DNA of 25,838 nucleotides from Chara braunii (lineage: Eukaryota; Streptophyta; Charophyceae; Charales; Characeae), in the NCBI GenBank assembly GCA_003427395.1, contig BFEA01000202.1, positions 1,243,742 through 1,269,579 of the forward strand, given 5' to 3'. Each line of letters opens with the position of its first letter. Position 1 is the first letter of the stretch. Positions 1 to 9,590 of this stretch are shown here, one piece after another. A program made the translations under genes and the position numbers. A model generated the notes under the pieces. That model was not told the origin of the DNA. It saw nothing but the letters and a program-made list of their open reading frames with translations, and searched no databases.

Positions 1-1414
1 ATATGACCCATAGTGTCGCTCTTCTCAATAGGTCCGCTATGGTTTTCTCTTCTTCTGACATCTTTCCTTCTCTGTCTCTTGCTGATAGTAGGTAGTTGGT
101 TTGTTCTGGGTACGAGTTTGAGGAAATGTTAGACCAGGACTCTTTGACTGAGGCCCATAGAGCAACTGCATGTGTACACTCTACCAGACAATGGATAAGC
201 GACTCTACTTTGTTATCCCTGCACGTTTTGCAGTGAGAGGACCGTTTTGTCCTCTGATCTTCTCTTCTGCGTGAATCCAGCCATTCATTGACTAGGACTG
301 CCCAATAGAGAATCAGCCATTGTAGGCTTCTGACTCTAATGGGCTTTAGGCTGCTGTAATAATCCCATGGGACCCATGGGATTTCTGTTGGCCATCCATG
401 TTCTTCTCCTAGATGTTTGGTCCATCTTCTTGATATGACTGGGCGTGGGTCCTCTGTCTTGTTCCTTATTTTGTAGCCTAACTTTACTTCGTAGTCTTGT
501 AGGCTGATTAGTTTTCTTGCTCTTCCTCTGCCAAGTTTAATGAACCATCCCCACTCCCATGGGTCCACTTCCAACTCCCTGATGTCCTTGTTTGGTCTGA
601 ATATTAGTTGTTTGTCCGGTTTAAGTCTGCTATGAGTTGCTTGTTTGTTCTTTTTTTGGTTTCATGTTCTTACTTTCCTTAAATTTTTTAAGTTGAATTC
701 TAACGTTGTTATGCTCTCCTCTTTGATTTTTGCTATTGTCTTGTGGTTGTTTATTAGTTCGTGAACTTCGAATTTTGCAGTGTCGCTGTGGTTGTCCACT
801 TTCCTGAGGATTTTGAGAGCTACTGATGGCGTTGATTGTTGTTTGTCTGTTGCCTAGTCTCCTACTTCCCATTTGATGTCCTTCTTTAGTAAGGCTCTCC
901 ATTATAAAGGTATGCTATCTAATATTTCTTCTTTCTTTTCAAGGTTGTGGGTTCCTTTGAGCTGAGGTCTCAAGTCTATGACTGTCTTCCATCTTTTCTC
1001 TTCCTCCTGCCATAAGTGGGCGATTTTCCAAATTCCTTTCTCAACCCATTTTCTCCATCTTCTGCCCCTGGCTAAGGACCATGGTTTGCCTGTACTGTCC
1101 GTGATCAGGGGATTACCGAATATGGGTTGTCTCAGTACTTCTTCCTTTTTCTTTGGTTTTCTTACCTTTTCCGGGATTGCTTCTCGCCTGTGTTTGATTA
1201 GTGTTCTCCAGTGGCTGCTCGGGGGGTTCCCTGTTGGGTGAAAGGTTGGTGCATGTCCTGCCCTGTTCCTTTCTTGGGGTCCATGAAGCGTTCATGAGCC
1301 AGTGGTATCCCTCTATTTGGGGGTCCGTTTGGAAGGGTACTAGGTTGCGAATCTGGTAGAGAGCCATGTTGTGCCAAGGTAGTTCTTCGTGTAGGAGTAT
1401 GCTGATGATCCATT
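1..1414 (-). pseudogene. LINE ORF2, C-terminal region with zinc-finger (zf-RVT-like)
   Basis: The reading frame is largely continuous from about 900 to 1 with a few stops. It contains a Cys-X2-Cys pair at 232-221 (C-K-T-C) and a His-Cys-X3-Cys group at 193-176 (HCLVEC), followed by LWASVKESW. This arrangement matches the cysteine/histidine finger after the RT of plant LINEs (zf-RVT). It is thought to help the RT contact nucleic acid. The part from about 900 to 1414 is the connection from the thumb and is more eroded. The ORF runs off the window, so its true end is not seen. Confidence 0.7.
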
Positions 1415-3345
1415 TCAATTGTAGTGCTTTGTACTCACCGGGTTTAGCAGTCCTAATCCTCCTTTCTTTACCGGTCTAGTTATATATTTCCATGCTGCTT
1501 TCGGTATGTACCTGTCCTTGGAAGCTTCTCCTGTCCATAAAAAGGCACCTGTCTTTTTCTTTAATGTAGAAATGAAATGGGGGGGCAGGTCCCATAAGGA
1601 GGTTGTGTACCAACCCATAGAGAAGATAGAAGTGTTTAAGGCTAATTCTCTGCATTGGAGTGAGGTGTTCACTTTTTGCCACTCTGTCATTCTGTTTACC
1701 ATTCTTGCAAGCATATTTGGGCCCGTGCTTTCACTGCTACCTTCTGCTGATACTATGATACCCAGGAATCTCATAGGTTCCTAAGTGTTTATCCATTCCA
1801 GCCCCTTCGTTTCTGCGGTGGGTTGAGGTGTTGGTTATGGGGCTAACCACCACCCGACCGTCTTTGACCAGTTGATCTTCATTTCTGAGGCTAGCTGGAA
1901 TGCTTGCGTTGCTCTTGTTAAGGCTTGAAAAGAGGTATCTGTGGCTCAAATTATAATTGTGAGGTCATCTGCGAACAACATGACTGTGGGGAAGGAGATG
2001 AACCTATCCGGATTATCTATGGTGAGTCTATCTATCGAGGGGTCTTTCCGTACAAAGGCTACTACTGCTTCCATTACGAACATAAAAATTGGGGTTGCCA
2101 GTGGGTCCCCCTGACACACTGATCTCGTCATTCTATACGTTTTCGATAAGTGTTCGTTTACTTGTACTAAACCGTGTGCATTTTCGTACAGTACTCTCAC
2201 CCACTTCCTGAATTTTGGGCCAATACCCATTTTTTTCATGCCGAGTTGCAGGAAATCCCAGTTCACTTGGTCATATGCTTTTTCGAAATCGAAAAAGAGG
2301 ATGGCCGCTTGCAGTCTTCTGTCTCTGATAAGCTTGGTTGCATCATTTAGACATACTACATTGTCTAGGGATGTATCTTCCAGGGATGAAGCCTGTTTGA
2401 TCTATGTGAAAACATTTGTCAGTGATCTCTCTTATGCGGTTGGCTAGGGTCTTGGCTAGTATTTTGTATGCTACTGGTAGTAGGGTAATGGGTCTGTAGT
2501 TCTTGATGTTTTCTCGTTCTACTTTCTTGTAGAGTAGAGTGACTACGCCTGTACTTATTTATTTTCCTAGTGTGCCTCTTTCAAAAGCTTTTTGGAGGAA
2601 GTTGAATAGGTCTCCCCCAATTACTTGCCAGTTTTCTATCCAGAATTCCCTGGTTAGTCCATCCTTTCCAGGGACTTCATTGGGTTGCATGCTTCTTAGT
2701 GCTTCAAAGAGTTCTTGCTTAGTAATGTCCTTATCTAGATATGCAACTGCTTTCGGTTTAACGCTCGTGTCTAGATGCTTTAGGAACTTGTTTCTCGCTC
2801 TAGTTACCTTTGCTTGGTTGAAATCTGTTGCTCGTGAAGTGTATAAGTTTTGATAAAATTATGTTGCAATTTTGAGTATTCCTTCTTGATTATGAACTAC
2901 GAGGCCTTAGTTGTTTTTTAGCCCTAGGATTCTACTGTTTCTATTGTTTGACTTGATTTTTTGGAAAACGTACTTTGTCATGGATTCGTTGCTTTCCCAG
3001 TCCTTCACTCTTGCTCTTATAGCTAATCCTTGCATGTTCCAGTCCGCCCATCTGCTGAGTTCTTCTCTTGCTTCTGTTAGTAGATGTTCGTACATTTGTT
3101 CTCCTGGATTGTTTATTTGGTTGAATTTAGTTGTTTTTACTACCGCTTCTAACATTTTTTGTCTCGCTTTCCTTTTCTTGGCTTCTATTCGGGATGTTTT
3201 CTTAGCCCAACTGCTTATTGCCTGGATTGCTTTTGGGAAGCTATATAGGATGTCAGTGTTGTTGTTTTCCTGCTTGTGGAGTTCCCAAACTTGTTTGATC
3301 CTTGTTTTAAAATGGTCCAAGGTGATTAGGGAATTGTTTACTTAA
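1415..3345 (-). pseudogene. LINE ORF2, linker and reverse transcriptase
   Basis: From 3345 to 2907 there is a charged, mostly helical linker typical of the stretch between endonuclease and RT. RT motifs follow: PGKDGLTREFW near 2670, KNYRPITLLP near 2500, QTGFIPGR near 2400, then FFDFEKAYDQVNWDFL near 2300-2250 (motif A with its Asp), CQGDPLATPIF, and FADDLTIII near 1965-1948 (motif C, both Asp present). A TGA follows motif C at 1948-1946. The same frame then resumes to 1415 with RFLGI and a Lys/Gly-rich KKGGLGLLNP thumb-like motif. There is a one-base shift near 2365 and further stops between 1946 and 1774. Catalytic residues look intact but the frame does not. Confidence 0.9.
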
Positions 3346-3394
3346 AAAAAACTATTGCCCGGCGTGTTGTCTAGGGAGAAAGTGAGGTGCAGAC

Positions 3395-4237
3395 CTATTT
3401 GACTTGGTCGAATTCTCCATAGTGGGGGAGCTTGAATATTGATGCCCGTTTAGCTACGCCCTCTAGAGTTTTAGAGTTGAGGAAGTAGTCTATTCTGGAG
3501 AATGAGGTTCTATCTTGGGATGTTTTACTAATGCATGTATAGTCCTTTATTGTTGGGTTTAGCATTCTATATGGGTCCCTTAGGTTCATTTCTGTGAGGA
3601 ATTCTACCATTACTTGAGCTTTCGATTCCTTTGTTGCTTCCCTAGCGTGTGAAATTTTATCTAATGTTGGTTCTACTGTGGCGTTCCAGTCCCCTACTAG
3701 GATTAGGTGTCTGTGTCGTGGGCATTCCTGCTTTATTCTTTCAAGGAGAGATCTTCTTTGTGTATTGGTGTTTGGCGCGTATATATTGAGTAGGGAGAAC
3801 TCTTCTTCCCTGTAGGCGAAGTTTGTTCTTGTCCAGCGGCCTTCTTCTGTGTCGCTCGTGGAAATTCCTATTGTTAGTAGTTGGGAGGCGTCTGCTTTCT
3901 CGTGTACAATTGTTAATACTCCTGTTGAGGCTGTTGTGGGGCTCACTGCCCATTCTGCATGCTTGATGTGTTTCAGTCTTCTTAGAATCTCTTTGAGTGT
4001 GCTTAGGTGTTCCTCTGTTGTGGACATATGAGTTTCTTGGATGCAGAAGAGATCTGGTGGTCTGTTGTCCAACCAGCCTGTTGTGGTGACGAAACTGTGT
4101 CATTTTGCTGGTGTTGACAGGATGGTTGCTAGAGCTCTTACATTCCATAATCTGATTTCCAACTCTCCTCTTTCCCTGTTGCTGGCCCTGGGTGTTTTGG
4201 TAGCCCAGTTGCCTTGTCTCGCGCTGGCTTGTGCCAT
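3395..4237 (-). pseudogene. LINE ORF2, APE-type endonuclease domain
   Basis: In an intact LINE this domain nicks target DNA to prime reverse transcription. The best start is ATG 4237-4235, in frame with the domain and just after ORF1. Motifs in order: LWNVRALA (codons 30-37), an in-frame TGA at 4102-4100 (codon 46), FCIQETH (metal-binding Glu), LLNIYAPN, VGDWNA, and SRIDYFL. The expected terminal Ser-Asp-His reads Phe-Asp-Gln at about 3415-3405, followed at once by a TAG, after which the frame is lost. The copy therefore has a premature stop and probably lacks the catalytic His. The EEP/APE fold assignment is strong; loss of activity is inferred. Confidence 0.85.
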
Positions 4238-4281
4238 TTGTTCGGGTTAGAGGTTTGAAAGTTCTTTGAGTGATAATTCCT

Positions 4282-5278
4282 TTATGGTGAGAGGGTGGGG
4301 AGTTGCATGGGGTCCTGGCTTAGTGAGGACTCCCCCGTATCCTCTTCCATTCTGTACTCTAGCGCCTCCATGCCCTTTCCTTCCTTGTTGAAGGTTTGTG
4401 CTGCCAGTGTTGTTGCCAGGCTGGCTGCTGCTTGGATCAATGTGGTCTCGGATCCCAGTGCTGTGAAAGGAAGTTGGGCAATCTCCCACCAGGGTCTCCA
4501 TTGCAAGTCCTCTCCCAAGGTCGTTTCTGGGTCGTACAGTGCTACTATTGGACGAGTGTCCAAGCCGATTCCTTCCCAGGATTCGGTTTTCTCCCCCAGT
4601 TCTTGTACTCTTAGGAGTACTCCCACCAGTCGTACTGCGGTCGGCTTGGCTCCGGGTACGGCCTTCGTCAACAATTCTTCTCTGCTTTGACCCTTTTCCA
4701 ATCTTAGGAGTGAAAAGTTGGGAGTGGTTGCAATCTGTCGCTCGTTGGTGGAGTCCATTTTTACTGGGATCACTGTCCTTGAAGGGAGGAGTGTTCTGCT
4801 CTCTTCCCTCACCTTTTCCCAGAATGCATACTATGTCTGGTCATTTAAGCTTTCCACCGTCGTTGCTTTTAGCCTTTGCTCGTCGTTGAGGTGACCCAGT
4901 CTTTCCACTTGTGCACTCAGGATTTCTGCTTGAAGGACTAGTTGCGTTCTTTGGTCTTCCTCCCTAGTACCGTCCTCTCTCCCCTTCCCTTCAGTCTCTC
5001 TTCCTTTCAGGATTTGTTTTGACCCCTCTTTTCCTTGAGACGCTTTTGGATATTCCTCCTTCTTTTTCTTGTTGTACGTCTCGGGTAGAGTTGGCATTCT
5101 GTATCTGTCTGATCTCCAGTCGCTGCTTGTTTCCTTTCTTGCATCCTTGCCTTACTGTGTTTATTCCTTCTTGGTCTTGCAGTACTGTTCTGCGTAGAAC
5201 GCTGTCATTTCTTCTTTCTTTCTTCTTCCTTTTTTGTTCTATCATCTTGTGTTGGGCCTTCCTGAGGTTTTCTACCAC
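4282..5278 (-). pseudogene. LINE ORF1-like protein, broken
   Basis: This lies directly upstream of the endonuclease ORF, where a LINE encodes its RNA-binding ORF1 protein. The N-terminal part (5278 to about 5097) is very rich in Lys, Arg, Glu and Gln and looks like a basic coiled coil. Reading then moves to another frame that has an ATG at 5097. That frame continues to 4282 except for one in-frame TAG at 4833-4831. The C-terminal half has a Trp-rich stretch (WRPWWEIAQLPF). I see no CCHC knuckle and no RRM motif that I can name. The ORF stops about 45 nt before the ATG of ORF2. The ORF1 role is inferred from position, and the domain family is not recognised. Confidence 0.55.
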
Positions 5279-5342
5279 GTTAGCTGTCTCTTTCTCGTGT
5301 TGTATCGCGAACTCCCTTGTACCGGGTGGTAGCCTTTGGATC

Positions 5343-6068
5343 TGTTACATGCTGCGCCTGCACACGGGCCCCATTTCAAGGGCCCGGCGGTTGCTGAGGG
5401 GCCGCCAGGCCGTGTGCCCGTCAAACACACGCCCTGGAGGCCCACGACGGCCCCCAGGCCTCAGGTTTCGACTACACGCAACATTTATTTATTTACTTAT
5501 TTATTTGCTGTCCTGTTTTTGTTTGTGCAGACGACATTTCGGACTTGCAGGCCCCAAGGCTCCGCCTTGGAGTGGGTACACAGGAGCGAGGTCGTTTTCA
5601 GGCCAGGCGCATTTTTGTGCCTTGCTGCATCAGCAGCATGGTCTCGACGCCCGGTAGGGGCCCGGACCGAGTGGGCCGTTTTGAGGCCAGCATCAGGCGC
5701 GCCCAGCCAGGCCCAGTGCTACTTATAGCTGGGCAACGGCTGGGCAAAGACACGGTTCGACTAGCTCACTTCTTGGGTGACACGCTGTTGGACCAGCACC
5801 GCACGCGACAACGTTGCGCTGCGTGAGAGGTAGAGGAGTAGGTAGGGCGACAGGGCAAAGGTCATACGTGCAGTGTTCGAGTACGTACCTGGGCGCCATA
5901 GCTGGACTTGGCTCCAACGACCTGCAGCACAACGTACGCGGGTCAGTACTTGACAACAATTACCTGCAGGTGAGAAATTGAGGAGGACAACATCATATTC
6001 TTCTTCTATCTGTTCTCGCCCTCCACCTCTTCTTCTTCCTTCCTTCTTCTTCTTCTTCTTCTTCTTCT

Positions 6069-6107
<39 letters not shown>

Positions 6108-6563
6108 GGCAGAGGTTTCACGGGCATATGCCCAGGATCTGATTCGACCATTTTTTTTGCGGCATACATTGATTGGACACTCGGCCAGGAACTATTTTTT
6201 TGGACTTCGCTATAGCATCTTGGTCTTCTCCCTCGCCTCCATCTTCGTCTCACCTCCCCCCATCTCTCGTCCGTGGTATCTCCCACCATGTGCATGTGCA
6301 AGGAGGGACCTTTCTCCTACGTATGTGGTCCCTCCTCTCACTCACACATGACATTGTGTAGTGTATGATGGGGTGTTGCGTCAGTATCTGACAAGTCATA
6401 TCATATCTTGAGTCTTCCGTTGCACTACATTGTGCTATTTCCATATGTATCTTGATGTACATTGCTCGTTGATGCTTGGCTGACACTGCATTGTCCATAC
6501 GAGCCCGTTTCATCACTTTGCGGATCCTTGGCTCCCATACATCACCCAATTAGGCATGTATCA
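5343..6563 (+). repeat. LTR0: lone LTR in plus orientation (5' LTR or partial)
   Basis: The left end reads TGTTACATGC. The right end reads GCATGTATCA, which is its inverted complement with one mismatch, so the segment has TG...CA ends. Two bases after the right end is a primer-binding-site-like TGGTATCGGAG, which fixes the orientation as plus. The first 400 bases are GGCC-rich, like the U3 regions of the other LTRs here. The middle holds CTT and GA microsatellites. No second copy lies in the window, and no coding domain follows, so the rest of the element is missing or was displaced. The segment begins exactly where the LINE homology stops. Confidence 0.6.
6044..6102. repeat. CTT and GA microsatellites
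   Basis: A (CTT)n run at about 6044-6069 is followed immediately by a (GA)n run at 6072-6102. Both lie inside LTR0. They produce only low-complexity Lys/Arg/Glu reading frames, so no gene is called. Confidence 0.9.
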
Positions 6564-6565
6564 GT

Positions 6566-6582
6566 TGGTATCGGAGTTGCGC
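6566..6582 (+). other. Primer-binding site of LTR0
   Basis: TGGTATCGGAGTTGCGC starts two bases after the terminal CA of LTR0. It shares TGGTATCGGAG with the primer sites of elements 2 and 3. It is one base from TGGTATCAGAG, the usual complement of initiator-Met tRNA 3' ends in plant LTR elements. The tRNA identity is inferred. Confidence 0.55.
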
Positions 6583-6606
6583 TTGTGAATCTCGACTCCT
6601 ATATTA

Positions 6607-6639
6607 CCAATCAATCAATCAACCCGATCGACCGATCGG

Positions 6640-6671
<32 letters not shown>

Positions 6672-6690
6672 CTGATTGATTGATTGATTG
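6607..6690. repeat. TGAT/ATCA microsatellite with a 17-bp palindrome
   Basis: Four ATCA-type units (6607-6624) are mirrored as an inverted repeat by TGAT-type units starting at 6638. The centre is CGATCGACCGATC. The perfect arms are about 17 bp. TGAT units then continue to 6690. It follows the LTR0 primer-binding site and has no coding content. Confidence 0.85.
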
Positions 6691-6967
6691 GTTAATTCAT
6701 TATTATTTTCTGATTATCGCAAATCTGCCTAGTTGTCATTTGGATTTTTTTTTCAGAAATCGAAACCCCTTGTTTTGCGCAAAATTCGTAATCATGAAAT
6801 CGAAAATTTCTGAGAATCGCGAGTGATTTTTTTCTCGGAACTTGGAATATGCCGCGGAATTATTTCGGTGATTTCTTCTGAATATTCCACGAAATTATTT
6901 TTTTAGTTTACGCGTTATAGTTTCTTGATAATCAGAGTATCAATCCAATTTATTTCCCGATTTATAG
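6691..6967. other. AT-rich intergenic stretch, no gene
   Basis: This is AT-rich DNA with recurrent GAAAT, CGAAA and GATTT words. Its composition and wording resemble 15217-15299 on the other side of element 1 (for example GAATATTCC-like and CGGTGATTT-like words). It may be the original target split by that insertion. I see no ORF, RNA gene or terminal repeat in it. Confidence 0.6.
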
Positions 6968-8062
6968 TGTGAACGAAATACAGAAAACCAATGTTGTGAA
7001 ATCATACAGATGTCCACGTAGTCGTATCCAAGCAGAGAGTACAAAATGCACCGAGTAACCATCCATATAGAGCAATACGATGAAGTAATGAGCCAATGTT
7101 CAAGCCCGTAGGCCACACCAACACAGTATCCAGAGTCGCTCCTCTTTGTCTGGCACCCAGCTCCCCACCTACTCTGCCCGACTATCCTACCTACAGCTGG
7201 TTCACGCAACAAGTTCACTTCGACTCTCGAAGACCAATGTACATGACTGTAAACTCCATAGTCGACCTCTCTTCATGCACCAGGTTCGTATCTCGTCACC
7301 CTCAATCAGACCTTGATTACCCCACACTGCGCCTCCTTCCCTGAAGACCACCAGAACACCCGCTATACCCCCTGGCGCTCAGCAGCAGGGCTATGGCTCC
7401 CTGCGCCCCGCTGCTCCCGCTGCTCTGCAGCACTCCACTTCACCACTACGTGCCCCGTCAGCGCCCTTGGCAGCAGCGCAGCATCAAGTGATAGTGCAGC
7501 AGCACTTCCACATTGCCTGCACTGACCAGAATCCCGGCTTGGACTGCCCTACTCCTTTTGTGGAAGCGGCAGCCTCTTGGATGTTGCGTGTGGCCTGGCT
7601 GGAAGCTTCCAGTAGCTTCCGGTTAGGCCTCAAACCCTGCGCCCAGGCCCGAGACTACAGTTGAGGGCCTGGGCCCTTTTCAGTTGGGCATGGCCTGAGT
7701 CTCCGGACTTGGGCTGTTTGCTGCATCTGTGCAGGGCCCCCAAGTAGGTGCGTCAGCAGTTCTGCTTTTCCAAAGGCCGATGGCTTGCTTCCCAATGTAT
7801 CGGCCCTGCTTTGCATGTACGTGCCCACGCGCAACTATTAAGGCCTGGGCCAACTGTACAACGCAACTTAGTACAGCTCACGCGTATGCCCAACCAACTG
7901 GCGTGCTGCGAGAGCCTGAATACCCACATATGGAAATGTCAAAATTTGGCCTTTGATGAATATTCACGCCCGCCTTCACTTAGGGCGGGCACTCAGCTTG
8001 CTGGGGCCTTAGCCCAAAACACGTGATGTCTGACAGGGCTCCTTGAGGGCTCGTTCCTCACA
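6968..8062 (-). repeat. Element 1, 3' LTR
   Basis: This aligns along its length with 14136-15216. On the minus strand it begins TGTGAGGAACGAG right after the purine tract. Homology to the other LTR ends at 6968, at ...CGTTCACA. The last 15 bases present in the 5' LTR (ending CCTTGCA) are absent here, so this end seems truncated. The U3 part (about 7650-8062) is dense in GGCC and TGGGCC words and holds a GCCCGCC/GGCGGGC hairpin at 7968-7990. Short reading frames inside it are not genes. Confidence 0.9.
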
Positions 8063-8078
8063 TTCCATCCCCCTTAGC
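8063..8078 (-). other. Element 1, polypurine tract
   Basis: On the minus strand GCTAAGGGGGATGGAA lies immediately before the 3' LTR. This is the expected place and composition for the plus-strand priming site of an LTR retrotransposon. It lies about 22 bases after the end of the pol reading frame. Confidence 0.8.
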
Positions 8079-8100
8079 TTTGAAAGTCCGTTGAGATGCT

Positions 8101-8982
8101 TCATGCTGGTGCCTTCCCCTTTAGCTTCTTCTCATAATCTGCCACGATCTGAGGAGCTGTCTTGACAAGTTCCTCCCTTGAAATCCATCGATCTTCCTTT
8201 GGATCAGTATGATGCCTGAAATGTACTCTGTACTCCCTTGCAGGTTTAGGAGTTCTTCCCTTGCCACGTGGCTTGGGAACAGGCATGTCTATGTGATCCA
8301 GGACGTCGTCGACGTGGCCATCCATGGTTGGGGGCAGCATAGATCTCCGTGCTGGGAGTTGTGTTGTCTCAACGAAAGGTGCAAGCTTGGAGGCGTGAAA
8401 AACAGGGTAAGTGCGTAGATGACCAGGGATACAAATGACATACGAGGGACCATCCAAATCATTCCCCACAGTGTCTAAGACTTCCCAGGGACCGAAATAT
8501 TGGGGCATTAGTTTCCTAGAGATGCCAAACTCCTGTCCCAACTCACTAGCGTTGACCCAGACACGTTCCCCTACCTGAAATGTGGACTGTCGATGACGCT
8601 TGTTCTCAGAGGCAATCATGGCCTCCTGAGATTTCTTGATGTGTTCGACGGTCTGCTGCAACAGTTTCTCATACTGGACACCAAGTTCGATGGTTCTAGG
8701 AGTTGCAGCAGTCCGGTTTTCAGGCAGGAGGAAGTCTACAGCAGACCTAGGCTTCCATCCCAGATGCAGTTGATTAGGACTGACGCCGGTGGTGTTGTGT
8801 ACAGCATTGTTATACTGACTGGCGATGAGAGGTAATTTCTCATCCCAATCATCTTGGTTGGGCTTAATGTAATGCCTCAGCAGATGCTGCACCACACGGT
8901 TCATATGTTCAGCCTGCGCATTTGCTTCGGGATGATTCCCAGAAATCATCTGCAGCTGGCTGCCCATCTGTTCAGCGGCCAT
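8101..8982 (-). pseudogene. Element 1, integrase C-terminal remnant with chromodomain-like tail
   Basis: This is one open frame of 293 codons, the longest open stretch of element 1. It starts just after the middle of the integrase core. NHPEANAQAEHMNR (around residue 20) carries the third catalytic residue, the Glu. Next come a GPY/F-type region (YFGPWEVLDTVG, residues ~160-171), the conserved HASKLAPF, and a tail EYRVHFRHHTDPKEDRW followed by REELV...DYEKKL (residues ~245-287). That tail has the pattern of a chromodomain, which in chromoviruses guides integration to certain chromatin. The zinc finger and the first two catalytic Asp are deleted, so this is not a working integrase. Confidence 0.85.
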
Positions 8983-9590
8983 CCATCATCACAAACTCGT
9001 CAGGGGTGGCCTTATCTTTGGCCTGCAGTTTGTTGATGATGTCCATCGTGATGGGATCTTCCTTGTAGACTTCCCCCAAAGATTGAGTAACGTCCTTGGA
9101 CAAGCCAAACTCGGAAATCAGCGCACCTAGGTAATCTGCCCTTCTAGACAACGCATCTGCAACCTTGTTGTACTCTCCTTTCACATAGTCTATTTGAAGT
9201 CATACTGATCTATGACTTCAATCCAACATTTGAGTGCATCGGAGAGAACGGGTTATGTCTTGATCCACTTGAGGGTCTGATGGTCAGTTCTCAAGTAGAA
9301 GAACCTTCCTAACAGATAATGCCTCCACTGGACAAGTGCCTTGTAGAGAGCATAGAGTACCCTCCCGTAGGTGGACTTTGCCAACGTCTTTGATGGCATC
9401 TTTTTGCTCATGTACTCGACCGGTCTCAACTTTTTCCCTTCCTACTGAGTAGCACTGCGCCAACGCAATATTGGCTTGCGTTAGTGGCTACAACAAATAA
9501 CCTTTGCGGGTCGGGTACCATGAGAACCTCATGGTGTGTGAGAGCATGCTTCAAACGCTTGAAAGCTGCCTCACACTCGTCGGTCCAGTC
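8983..9590 (-). pseudogene. Element 1, RNase H domain and connection
   Basis: After a TGG-to-TAG stop at 9593-9591, the frame encodes DWTDECEAAF, then ATNASQY where Ty3/gypsy RNase H normally has TDAS (Asn codon at 9482-9480). SKKMPS, WRHYLLGRFF and RTDHQTLKWI follow. The Glu seen in element 2 (FECELYAL) is not matched here. A TAA and a one-base shift near 9200 precede KGEYNKVADALSRRADYL (9184 onward), the end of the RNase H module. RNase H would remove the RNA strand during cDNA synthesis; here at least two catalytic residues are changed. Confidence 0.8.

Larger units (their letters stand above)
1..5342 (-). mobile_element. Non-LTR retrotransposon (LINE), decayed, 3' end outside the window
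   Basis: Read on the minus strand, the order is ORF1 (from about 5278), then ORF2 with endonuclease (from 4237), linker, reverse transcriptase and a C-terminal zinc finger that reaches position 1. This is the usual order of an L1-like plant LINE. The 5' side stops at about 5342, where an unrelated GGCC-rich LTR begins. The 3' UTR, poly-A and target duplication lie outside the window. Both ORFs carry stops and frameshifts, so the copy cannot be autonomous. Domain assignment rests on motifs read from the translation; the clade is inferred. Confidence 0.9.

Noticed and set aside
5019-5728. Plus-strand reading frames of 130-212 codons
   Set aside because: They cross the LINE ORF1 antisense strand and the GGCC-rich LTR0 start, show no domain motif and have biased low-complexity composition.
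6566-6582. tRNA gene suspected from tRNA-complementary sequence
   Set aside because: Only the primer-binding segment is present; no cloverleaf or D-arm is seen.
7096-8026. Several plus-strand frames duplicated at 14449-15180
   Set aside because: They lie inside the two LTR copies of element 1 and are duplicated only because the LTR is.
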